A stretch of 60,886 nt of DNA from assembly GCA_003647275.1 (NCBI GenBank), contig QMMN01000011.1, forward strand, positions 1 through 60,886. Direction: 5' to 3'. Position 1 is the stretch's first letter. Every line of letters begins with the position of its first letter. Of this stretch, positions 25,453 through 33,508 are shown piece after piece. The notes under the pieces were generated by a model, which saw only the letters and a program-made list of their open reading frames with translations, was not told the origin of the DNA and made no database searches. Source of the DNA: Deltaproteobacteria bacterium. Its GTDB lineage: Bacteria; Desulfobacterota; Desulfobacteria; Desulfobacterales; C00003060. Position numbers and translations under genes: made by a program.

Positions 25453-28092
25453 TTATTTTTGCACCATGAAACAATTCAAGTATTTTTGGATGACCTGGGT
25501 ATAAAACTCAATCCCTTCTTTATTTTCTGCTCCCCTGATCCCTTTGAAATTGAAAAATGTCAGGGCATTCTCGTAATTGACTTGAGAAAGGGCTTCTCTC
25601 CTTTCGATTTCTCGTTGCTTGTATAACTGATTGCCCAATGCCCGGATCTTTTTTATACGCTCTTTTTTGACCAGATCTCGCCGATTATATGCCTTCAGTA
25701 CCTTGAGCACCACCCAGTATGCTTCAAAATAGGTCTTGAGAAAACTTGCAAAATACAATAGCTTTCGGAAACCTGCAGCGGTAATATTGTAAGTATCAGG
25801 CAAAGTAGGATGAGGCATGAGTACGGCGTCATCAATAAAGGCCTTAAGGGTTTTTCTGACCATATATTCGGGAGTCTTATCTACATCATAGGCGAACTCA
25901 TATTTAAAGAAATCTTGTAAGAAGTTGTAATCCGAATGCAAGGCCGATGCCGAGAATTGAAACGCGTCATAGGAGAGGATAGCTAATGCCGTATATGCAG
26001 CCGGGATAAAAAAATGAATGCAGTTATTCTTGTAATATTCAAGATTTAGGCGTTTGTTATCCCAGACCAGATACCATTTTTCATCTGTGGCTGCATCATT
26101 TTCCCCTTTGGCTCTTTGTCTGGCGATAAACTTTTGATCATTATACTTGGCCAACACATTCTCGACGCCATGGTAAGGGTCGTCAAGGTTTTCTGACAAG
26201 CGAACCTTTTGAGAAAGCAAATAGCTTAAGTAAGTCTCCACATAAACCATAAGCTCTTTTTGGCTGAAACGCCGCTTGGGGTAATTCAAGATAGCAGAGG
26301 CTGTGAGTGCCTGGGCCGTGACCACCGAGATATGATTGATGGCATTGATGATCCGATAAGACAGGTTGCGGCCCAGGGCCTGATATTCAGCCGGTTCCAT
26401 ATCTTTCAATGATTGGTTGGATCTTGACACCAAAGCTTTGAGTGAAATTGGCTGATCAAATTGCACATATATGCGGCCGTATTGCTTTTTCAAAACTTTT
26501 CGAGCCCGAATCAGTTGCCAGAAGCTTTCCTGTTTCTTTCGGGCGCCTTCCAATTCTTTTAAAATCGCACTTTCTTCTAGAAGGCGGTCATATCCAATAT
26601 AGACAGGCACAAACATCAAATCCTGACAGGCCCCATTTTTGTATGCATCCAGTAGGATAGAAATCAAGCCTGTTTTCGGAAGAACCATTTTCCCGGTTCG
26701 ACTCCGCCCCCCCTCAATAAAGAACTCGATATTGAAACCTTGCTCAATTAACATGTGCACGTATCCTGAAAAGATGGCTGTATACAGTTTTGCCCCATGA
26801 AAAGTCCGTTTAATGAAAAAGGCCCCGCTCTTCCTAAAAAGGGTTCCCATGGGCCAGAAGGCAAGGTTGCGCCCCGCGGCCATATGCGGGCAGGGCATGT
26901 TATTGGTAAACAAAAGATAGTTAAGGATAAGGTAATCAAAATGGCTCCTGTGACAAGGAACAAAGACAAGGGGGGCCTTTGTGGCTGCACTTTTCACCCG
27001 GTTTAAGCCCTCCATGTCGAGTGTGATGCCGTCAAACATGGTCTTCCATATCCATCCAAAGATGATAGAAAGCGTCTGAATGAAGGTAATACTATAATCT
27101 GCTGCGATTTCATTTAGGTAGGCATCGGCTTTTTTATAGATTTCGCTGACATCCTTATTCTTATCGCGGGATCGATCATACCGCTTCATAAAATCTTGGA
27201 ATCGCTCACTTCTCAGTACGAGTTCTTTTAGCTCGTCTCGCGTCTTGAGGACCGGCCCTGTGATGCTCTGACGGTGACGATTCATTTGATCCAGAAGCCT
27301 GTTGCGAAGCGTAAATGAGAGCTGTTCAAGGTCTCGATCCTGGTTTTCAGGCTCCTGAAGAAAATCCTTCAGGTTGACCGGATCGGAAATCTCTACAAAG
27401 GCCTTTTGTGGTGTGCGAAAAACAATGGCCCATCGTCGCAGGCGCCCCGGATTCTCCTCACTGCCAAAGATAATATCAACAAGACTCGGAGGAATACGGT
27501 GGGGCCTTTTGCTGAAAAGGAGCCACTGAGGAATAATGTAAATCGGACGATCGATCGTGCGCTGGAGTTCAATAAGGTATTCTAAAGGGTCCTGTTTGGC
27601 CTTTACAAGTCGATGATAAAACCCCTTTCGGTCGACCAGAGAAAGAAAGGCCGCAGATCCGGCTGCCAATTGGCGCTTGAAAAAGCCTGATCCGTATGGA
27701 TTTGGAAAAGTCTTATACCTGAGAAAATGATCTACGTGAGCGAGGGCGATGCGAACAAGCCGGGAGACCTTCTGCCAGATAAAGATCCTGTATCCAAAGC
27801 CAATTTCTGGGAAAGGTATCCCTTCTTCTTTATATCGGGTGTGATAAAAGAGATATTCAAAGGAGCTTTTGTACTTAGACGCGTAAACGATGATACCATT
27901 TTTGGAAAGGATTTTCAGGCGTTTCGTCTGGATAGGGTTAATATAAACATCGGAAAACAATGACTTCAGGATCAGGGACGACAAAAAACCCGACTCTTTC
28001 GGCAAATTGCAGGAATAATGATCATGCTGACCCTGAAGGACAGCTTCTATCCAACTTCTGATTTTCCTTTTTATTTTTTGAGCCAGTTGCAC
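25453..28092 (-). CDS. plsB: Glycerol-3-phosphate acyltransferase, PlsB type
   Basis: An 879-residue membrane-associated enzyme that acylates sn-glycerol-3-phosphate at position 1, the first step of phospholipid synthesis. The acyltransferase blocks are in order: HRSHFD (381-386), GAFFIKR, FIEGGRSRTGK and VPVYIGYDR. It is somewhat longer than E. coli PlsB (807) and has the large N-terminal region typical of PlsB as opposed to PlsY or PlsC. Translation starts at GTG 28092, with AAAGG nine bases upstream. Confidence 0.93.
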   Translation of the reverse strand: MQLAQKIKRKIRSWIEAVLQGQHDHYSCNLPKESGFLSSLILKSLFSDVYINPIQTKRLKILSKNGIIVYASKYKSSFEYLFYHTRYKEEGIPFPEIGFGYRIFIWQKVSRLVRIALAHVDHFLRYKTFPNPYGSGFFKRQLAAGSAAFLSLVDRKGFYHRLVKAKQDPLEYLIELQRTIDRPIYIIPQWLLFSKRPHRIPPSLVDIIFGSEENPGRLRRWAIVFRTPQKAFVEISDPVNLKDFLQEPENQDRDLEQLSFTLRNRLLDQMNRHRQSITGPVLKTRDELKELVLRSERFQDFMKRYDRSRDKNKDVSEIYKKADAYLNEIAADYSITFIQTLSIIFGWIWKTMFDGITLDMEGLNRVKSAATKAPLVFVPCHRSHFDYLILNYLLFTNNMPCPHMAAGRNLAFWPMGTLFRKSGAFFIKRTFHGAKLYTAIFSGYVHMLIEQGFNIEFFIEGGRSRTGKMVLPKTGLISILLDAYKNGACQDLMFVPVYIGYDRLLEESAILKELEGARKKQESFWQLIRARKVLKKQYGRIYVQFDQPISLKALVSRSNQSLKDMEPAEYQALGRNLSYRIINAINHISVVTAQALTASAILNYPKRRFSQKELMVYVETYLSYLLSQKVRLSENLDDPYHGVENVLAKYNDQKFIARQRAKGENDAATDEKWYLVWDNKRLNLEYYKNNCIHFFIPAAYTALAILSYDAFQFSASALHSDYNFLQDFFKYEFAYDVDKTPEYMVRKTLKAFIDDAVLMPHPTLPDTYNITAAGFRKLLYFASFLKTYFEAYWVVLKVLKAYNRRDLVKKERIKKIRALGNQLYKQREIERREALSQVNYENALTFFNFKGIRGAENKEGIEFYTQVIQKYLNCFMVQK

Positions 28093-28117
28093 AGTTTGTT
28101 GCCTTTATAATGAGATT

Positions 28118-28141
28118 GGCCATGGTTTTGAGGCCATGGCC
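28118..28141. repeat. Hairpin upstream of plsB
   Basis: GGCCATGG (28118-28125) pairs with CCATGGCC (28134-28141) around an eight-base loop, 26 bases upstream of the plsB GTG. It could be an operator or a leader hairpin. Nothing links it to a known regulator. Confidence 0.4.
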
Positions 28142-28264
28142 GGAAAAAGAGTTTTTTGAATTACAGATAGTTATGCAGGACAAATTTGTTGTTAATTGTA
28201 CGGGAATGATAGCACAAATTTTTTCTGTGTCAATTTGAAACTAGTGTGGTATAGAAGGACGGTT

Positions 28265-28600
28265 ATGGCGACCATCGGAGATGTTGTTCTAATTTACTGT
28301 GAAGAACAGCCGGCTTTTTTTGCCCGGATCGAAGACATCTCGGCTGACCGAAAACCGCATTGGTATCAGGTGAAGCTACTTGTCCTCCAAATCCCTTTGA
28401 CGGAAGTGGTCTGGATACTTAGAGAAGAATACATCAATGGTGAAACCTTCACGATGAACGAGCGCAGGATGAGGATGGAGGAGGTGGGGCAGCTCCGGGC
28501 GTCGGAAGGAAAGCGTTTACCACCTGAAAACGATCTTAGGAAAAAGGATGACCCTGTCAATCATAAGGTGATATCCATTTTTGACCGAAAAAGGAATTAA
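28265..28600 (+). CDS. Conserved hypothetical protein, about 111 residues
   Basis: A small soluble protein beginning MATIGDVVLIYCEEQPAFF. The body reads as beta strands (WYQVKLLVLQIPLTEVVWIL) followed by a conserved-looking EEYINGETFTMNE segment and a charged C-terminus. I recall similar small proteins in sulfate-reducing bacteria but know no function. An earlier start at 28196 is in frame, but AGGA precedes ATG 28265. No signal peptide, cysteines or metal motifs are seen. Confidence 0.7.
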   Translation: MATIGDVVLIYCEEQPAFFARIEDISADRKPHWYQVKLLVLQIPLTEVVWILREEYINGETFTMNERRMRMEEVGQLRASEGKRLPPENDLRKKDDPVNHKVISIFDRKRN

Positions 28601-28708
28601 CGGATATTTTTGTACTTGATTTGCCCTTCGGCTTATGTTACGGAAACTTATTTGTTAGATAGAAGATGAACTTATTTAAATCTTTATAAAAGAGGAGGAT
28701 GGTGTAAT

Positions 28709-29011
28709 ATGAAGACATTAATCGGTGGGGCGGCCGCAGCGGTCCTTGGAATTATCGGGTTGGCAGTATGGTGGAAACCCTTTTTGCAGCTACTGGCGGG
28801 TGCCATTCCTTTTGCACTTCTCTCGGGCGGCGCACTGGCAATCTACCTGGGATTTGATGAAATGAAGGACACGTGGAGGTCCAAAGAAGAGGAATTTGGT
28901 AGCCCTGTCAATAAGGATGAGGTTAATGAGTATAAACAAGAGGTGGAAAAATTGAAGAAAGAGGTTGAAGAACTGAAAGCGGAAAAGGAAGAGAAGAAAT
29001 CAAAGAAATAA
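28709..29011 (+). CDS. Small two-helix membrane protein with coiled-coil tail (MamI-like layout)
   Basis: A 100-residue protein with two transmembrane segments, about residues 4-22 (GGAAAAVLGIIGLAVWW) and 27-48 (LLAGAIPFALLSGGALAIYLG), joined by a WW-containing turn. A Lys/Glu-rich tail (about 65-100) follows and is predicted to be a coiled coil. The hydrophobic half resembles the magnetosome membrane protein MamI in layout, from memory, but no other magnetosome gene is near. Similar small proteins occur in non-magnetotactic relatives. GAGGAGG precedes the ATG, and a strong terminator follows. Confidence 0.75.
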   Translation: MKTLIGGAAAAVLGIIGLAVWWKPFLQLLAGAIPFALLSGGALAIYLGFDEMKDTWRSKEEEFGSPVNKDEVNEYKQEVEKLKKEVEELKAEKEEKKSKK

Positions 29012-29056
29012 GGACCTTCCCTGCCCGCAGGACTCAAAAGGTAAAAAAAAATATAA

Positions 29057-29106
29057 AAAAACCAAAAGGCCTCATACCTGTAAGAGCGGGGCCTTTTGGT
29101 TTTTAA
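29057..29106. terminator. Bidirectional Rho-independent terminator
   Basis: AAAAACCAAAAGGCC (29057-29071) pairs with GGCCTTTTGGTTTTT (29090-29104). An A-tract lies upstream and a T-tract downstream, so it can end both the small membrane protein gene and the converging rnhA gene. Confidence 0.85.
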
Positions 29107-29127
29107 ACGACGTCAACAGGCATATGT

Positions 29128-29871
29128 TCAGGCGCTTTGGCCTTTGCTGCCAACCCGGCCAGTGATCGCGTCTCGGGCCAGACGGTCGGCGCGCTCGTTC
29201 AGTTCAATCCCGGCATGGCCTTCAACCTTGAGAATTTTTAAATCCCTAAATCGTCCCGTCAATTTCTTGATGGCTGCCACCAGCTGCTCATTTCGTTTGG
29301 GTTTCCATCCGAGAGACAACAAGCCGTAACAGTATTGGCTATCTGTGTAAAGCCGGACAGGTATTTGAGTTGGACGGATGGCCTTGAGTGCAGTTTTGAT
29401 GGCCGTTAGCTCAGCGATATTATTGGTTGCGATTCCAATATGTTTTGATATCTCCTTCTCGTGGGAACCAAAACGCAGCACAATGCCTATGCCTGCAGGG
29501 CCGGGGTTTCCAGAAGAGGCCCCGTCAGTGTAAGCCACGATGGTCTTTGCAGGGAATGAATCATGCTCCGGCTCTCTGGCCAAGGAAGAATCGTGGTCAG
29601 GCTTTTTCCTGAGGCCCTTCTTTTTTAACCGTGCGGGATCAATCGGCTCGACCGCTCCCTCATGGACCCAGTATTCATAATCCTGATCAAGTTGATATTT
29701 GATCAGAACCTTATTATGGCGAACAACAGGGCGTTGATCATCATCCACATGAAGCCATACCTTTTGGCCCTTGAACATCATTCGTTTCCAACCGGCCTGA
29801 TTCTTCATATCCTGTAGCCTTTCAGAAAAAGAGTTTGGGACGGACCACTCACATGACCTATCGTCATTCAT
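29128..29871 (-). CDS. rnhA: Ribonuclease HI with N-terminal extension
   Basis: A 247-residue protein whose C-terminal half (about residues 110-240) is RNase HI, which cuts RNA in RNA-DNA hybrids. All catalytic carboxylates are visible: Asp in YTDGASSGNPGP, Glu in NNIAELTAI, Asp in YTDSQYCYG and Asp in NERADRLAR, with the loop His in EGHAG. The first roughly 110 residues are not a recognised hybrid-binding domain; they contain a WLHVDDDQRPVV segment and may be an accessory domain. Start ATG 29871 overlaps the end of the upstream DUF1343 gene by eight bases. An in-frame alternative at 29901 is less likely. Confidence 0.88.
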   Translation of the reverse strand: MNDDRSCEWSVPNSFSERLQDMKNQAGWKRMMFKGQKVWLHVDDDQRPVVRHNKVLIKYQLDQDYEYWVHEGAVEPIDPARLKKKGLRKKPDHDSSLAREPEHDSFPAKTIVAYTDGASSGNPGPAGIGIVLRFGSHEKEISKHIGIATNNIAELTAIKTALKAIRPTQIPVRLYTDSQYCYGLLSLGWKPKRNEQLVAAIKKLTGRFRDLKILKVEGHAGIELNERADRLARDAITGRVGSKGQSA

Positions 29872-31054
29872 AGAGCAGGTAAGGTCTCCGGATCTCCTCA
29901 AAGCATTTCAGTTCTTCGGCCCAGGTTTGTTCCAGATCCTCCAGAGGCTCCAAGCCTTCCACAGCCTTTCGTACTGCAGGGTCTCCTGTAATAACGTCAA
30001 AGGGAAGCTTCTCGAACTCGTATTCATAAGGTGGTAATTTCCACTGAAAGGCCTCTGGATGTACTGAAACCACTGCCTGAAGTAGTGTAAGTGTTGTCCT
30101 GTATGGCCGGTAGGACATGGGCTCGAGAACGTGAATCTGAAAACCATGACATAATCTTTTTTCCCACTTGTTTGATGTCGGTTCAAAGGCAAGTGGGCGA
30201 AGATGAACGCCCGAAAGCTTGTGGTTTTGAAGCCATGTTTCAAGGCGATTTAGATCAAAGAAAGGGGCGCCGAAGATCTCAAAGGGTTGCGTGGTCCCCC
30301 GTCCTTCAGACACATTGGTTCCTTCCCAAAGGACCTGTCCGGGATAGACGAAAGCCGAGGTGGGAGTGGGCAGATTAGGGGAAGGGGCGATCCATGGCAG
30401 CCCTGTATCCTGAAAAAACATCTCACGTTTCCACCCAGACATGGAAATCACAGTGAGTTCGCAGTCGATACCAAAGTGGTCATTGAACAGAAGAGCCAGT
30501 TCTCCAATGGTGAGGCCATGACGCATGGGAATAGGATACATTCCCACAAAAGAGGCATATTCGGGTTTCAAACAGTTTCCTTCGATACGGTTTCCTCCGA
30601 TCGGATTTGGACGGTCCAGGACAAGGACCTGTTTCCCGTGTATGCGGGCAGCCTGCAGACATAAGGCCATCGTGTAGACATAGGTATACACACGCGTGCC
30701 TACATCCTGAAGATCAACGATCAAAATATCGATGGGTTCAAGCATGGCCTTGGTGGGCATTCTGGTTTGGCCATAAAGGCTGAAGATTGGAATGCCAAGA
30801 ACCGGGTCGATCAAGTCTTCGGAAGGAATCATATTGTCTTGTTTTTCAGCAAAAAAACCATGTTGTGGGCTAAAGATCACCTTGAGTTGACCTGGATAGT
30901 GATCTGCAATGAGCACGCGGGTGTGCTCAAATCTTTGATCCCTCTTTGGACATGCGACCGAAGCCGGGTTTGCCAGGAGCCCAAGGCGTTTTCCCTGGAG
31001 TATTTGGGGGGAGGTGGCAAGAAGTCTTTCAATGCCGGTTTGAATCGGTTTCAT
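29864..31054 (-). CDS. DUF1343/NamZ-type protein (possible exo-N-acetylmuramidase)
   Basis: A 396-residue protein of the DUF1343 family, some members of which (NamZ) remove N-acetylmuramic acid from the non-reducing ends of peptidoglycan fragments. Family landmarks are GLLANPASV near residue 25, FSPQHGFFAEKQD near 62, DLQDVGTRVYTYVYTM near 115 and VLDRPNPIGG near 148. No signal peptide is seen, although family members are often secreted, so it may act on recycled fragments in the cytoplasm. It precedes rnhA and overlaps it slightly, but no functional link is evident. Confidence 0.85.
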   Translation of the reverse strand: MKPIQTGIERLLATSPQILQGKRLGLLANPASVACPKRDQRFEHTRVLIADHYPGQLKVIFSPQHGFFAEKQDNMIPSEDLIDPVLGIPIFSLYGQTRMPTKAMLEPIDILIVDLQDVGTRVYTYVYTMALCLQAARIHGKQVLVLDRPNPIGGNRIEGNCLKPEYASFVGMYPIPMRHGLTIGELALLFNDHFGIDCELTVISMSGWKREMFFQDTGLPWIAPSPNLPTPTSAFVYPGQVLWEGTNVSEGRGTTQPFEIFGAPFFDLNRLETWLQNHKLSGVHLRPLAFEPTSNKWEKRLCHGFQIHVLEPMSYRPYRTTLTLLQAVVSVHPEAFQWKLPPYEYEFEKLPFDVITGDPAVRKAVEGLEPLEDLEQTWAEELKCFEEIRRPYLLYE

Positions 31055-31343
31055 CCTGTCATCATTAGGATTTTGAAAGGTGTTTAGATGTTTGCCGATC
31101 GGTAAACGATTATAATTTAAGCAACATATATAGTATTATCGGCGTGTTTGCAAGGATCATCGTTCAAGGGGCCGCTGGCAAAAATAGGTCGATTTGAGCA
31201 ATAGCCTGTCTAGATGTAAACGATTTGATGCTCCCCTTAGTAACAAGTCATCCAAGGGCAGGAACAAGAAATGCATTAGAGAGCTACGTGGGTAAAGCAC
31301 CATGTAATGCCTACTGTTAACACATTATTTAAAATAAATTGGG
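31055..31343. other. Divergent intergenic region between the NamZ-type gene and hisC
   Basis: Nearly 500 bases (to 31548) separate these genes. Apart from the candidate hisC promoter at 31344-31372, no gene, structured RNA or clear repeat was recognised. The section is AT-rich. Confidence 0.4.
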
Positions 31344-31372
31344 TTGATTAACACGAACTGTTCAGATATAGA
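31344..31372 (+). promoter_or_regulatory. Predicted promoter upstream of hisC
   Basis: TTGATT (31344-31349), 17 bases, TATAGA (31367-31372). It would give a leader of about 170 bases before the hisC ATG. The leader contains no clear his-type attenuator. Confidence 0.4.
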
Positions 31373-31548
31373 GCGGGCTATGTGTAAAGGTCGACGCCCA
31401 CCCCCATATAGCTACCGCAAACAGGGCAGGGGGGTATGGTCAAAATTGGCTCGAAAAGAGGTTTTGAAACCAGTTGCAGGCACTTTAGTTCACTTTTATT
31501 CTGTAAACTGTAAAGAAAAAAACGATCAAGCAGGACAAGGGGATCTCT

Positions 31549-32628
31549 ATGAAAGCACCAGACTATATTGCTAAGCTTAAACCGTACCCGCCCGGAAAAC
31601 CGATTGAGGAGTTGGAGCGCGAATATGGCATTAGCGGTTCCATCAAGCTGGCATCCAATGAAAACCCAATTGGCCCATCCCCAAAGGCATTGGAGGCGAT
31701 CACGGGGGCGCTGAATCATCTGCATCGCTATCCAGATGGAAGCAACTACTACCTCACGAAGCGCTTGTCCGACAAGCTGAAAGTCCCTGTTGGCCAAATT
31801 GTCGTTGGAAATGGTTCCAATGAGATCATTGAGCTTTTGGTGCGCACCTTCCTTCGTGAGGGGGATGAGGTTATCATGCCGAACCCCTCGTTTTTGATGT
31901 ATGAAATCATGGTAAAGACAGTGGGGGGGCAATCTGTCAAGGTCCCCCTTAAGGAACGGATACTTGATCTGAAGGGTATGGCAGAGGGTATCTCGCCAAA
32001 AACGCGTATGATCTTTGTTAATAATCCTAACAACCCGACCGGAACCATCGTGTCGAGGGATGACTTTGAATCGTTTTTGCAGCAGGTTCCGCCAGACGTA
32101 ATCGTTGTGGTGGACGAAGCTTACATTGAGTTCGTGCGAGACAGAACCTGCCCAATCAGCCTTGATTATCTGGACGGTAACAACACCGTGGTGACCCTTC
32201 GGACTTTTTCAAAGGCTTACGGACTGGCCGGCCTTCGGATAGGGTATGGGGTGATGAAGGAAAGCCTGGCAGATCTTGTGCACCGGGTCAGGCAACCCTT
32301 TAATACCAATCTCCTGGCACAGGTCGGGGCATTGGCTGCCTTGGATGATGATGCTTTTCTCAAGAAGACCATAAGCACTGTTCATCAGGGTCTTGATTTT
32401 TTATATGGGGAAGTAGAGAAGATGGGGCTTCGATACTTTCCAACCCAGACCAATTTTTTTCTCATAGACCTGGAACAGGACGCAAAGATCGTCTTTGAAA
32501 AGATGCTTCACTGCGGTGTGATTATCCGTCCCATGACTGCTTATGGCTATCCAAACTATATTCGGGTGAATGTGGGGCTTCCTGAAGAAAACAGGCGTTT
32601 TGTTGAAGCCCTGAGAAAGATCATCTAG
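31549..32628 (+). CDS. hisC: Histidinol-phosphate aminotransferase
   Basis: A 359-residue class I/II aminotransferase that converts imidazole acetol phosphate and glutamate to histidinol phosphate. The PLP lysine is K222 in TFSKAYGLAGLRIGY. NPNNPTGT (about 159-166) and DEAYIEF (189-195) are also typical. The N-terminal LASNENPIGPSP motif is characteristic of HisC. GGGG lies six bases before the ATG. No other his gene is nearby. The gene is followed at about 100 bases by cmk, a common arrangement with hisC/aroA-type genes, and it might also accept other aromatic substrates. Confidence 0.9.
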   Translation: MKAPDYIAKLKPYPPGKPIEELEREYGISGSIKLASNENPIGPSPKALEAITGALNHLHRYPDGSNYYLTKRLSDKLKVPVGQIVVGNGSNEIIELLVRTFLREGDEVIMPNPSFLMYEIMVKTVGGQSVKVPLKERILDLKGMAEGISPKTRMIFVNNPNNPTGTIVSRDDFESFLQQVPPDVIVVVDEAYIEFVRDRTCPISLDYLDGNNTVVTLRTFSKAYGLAGLRIGYGVMKESLADLVHRVRQPFNTNLLAQVGALAALDDDAFLKKTISTVHQGLDFLYGEVEKMGLRYFPTQTNFFLIDLEQDAKIVFEKMLHCGVIIRPMTAYGYPNYIRVNVGLPEENRRFVEALRKII

Positions 32629-32732
32629 TATCTTAGAAATTTTACAAGTTACTGAATTCAGGTTTGTTTCGGATTTCGATATTTAAATTTAATGAAGTTA
32701 AGCCTCAGCCTTAAGGAAAAGTGATAACCTGA

Positions 32733-33404
32733 ATGAAGCCCCTCTTGATCACAATAGACGGCCCGTCCGGAGCGGGCAAAAGCACGGTGAGTCGTCGGCT
32801 GTCCGAGCGGATAGGTTATACATATGTTGACACGGGTGCTTTATACCGAGCCGTGGCGCTGGCCGCCCTTACCGAAGGATGTGCAGCCGATGATGATACG
32901 AGGCTGGCTGAAATTTGCAGGCACCTTATACTCAAATTCCAAAACACCTCCAAGGGTCCGAGATTGTATGCAAATGGGCATGACATCACAGCGCGTATAC
33001 GAACGCCAGAGATTTCCATGCTTGCATCTGCAGTATCGGCAAGGCCCGTCGTGAGGACATACCTTTTGGATGTTCAGCGGAAGATGGGAAAAGGGGGAGG
33101 TGTGGTGTTTGAAGGACGTGACATGGGGACAGTGGTATTTCCCGAGGCTGATATCAAGTTTTACCTGGATGCCGACCCTGAAACACGTGCCTTGAGACGA
33201 TACAAGGAACTAGCTGAAAAGCATGCAGCAACCAGCTTGGCCGAGGTTCGGGAAGCCATGAAGAAAAGGGATGAGGATGACTCCAGCCGTGCCTTGGCTC
33301 CGCTAAAACCCGCCCCCGATGCGATCAGAATCGATTCTACGGACTTAGAAATTGAACAGGTCGTTGAGGTGTTGCTCCGCCACATTGAGAAGCGAACGAA
33401 ATAA
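32733..33404 (+). CDS. cmk: Cytidylate kinase
   Basis: A 223-residue kinase that phosphorylates CMP and dCMP. The P-loop is DGPSGAGKSTVSRRL near residue 9, and the CMP-binding part has YVDTGALYRAVA and GRDMGTVVFPEAD, with the lid KKRDEDDSSR. Length is normal. It precedes rpsA, which is the classic bacterial neighbourhood. The Shine-Dalgarno before the ATG is weak. Confidence 0.96.
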   Translation: MKPLLITIDGPSGAGKSTVSRRLSERIGYTYVDTGALYRAVALAALTEGCAADDDTRLAEICRHLILKFQNTSKGPRLYANGHDITARIRTPEISMLASAVSARPVVRTYLLDVQRKMGKGGGVVFEGRDMGTVVFPEADIKFYLDADPETRALRRYKELAEKHAATSLAEVREAMKKRDEDDSSRALAPLKPAPDAIRIDSTDLEIEQVVEVLLRHIEKRTK

Positions 33405-33508
33405 AGGTTGTTTTTTGCACAGATGCTTGTTATATAGACATTTTTATACTAATACTGGCAAACGGCCCAGGTGGTGGTTAACAAAGAACAGAAGGGAGTA
33501 AATTTTTA

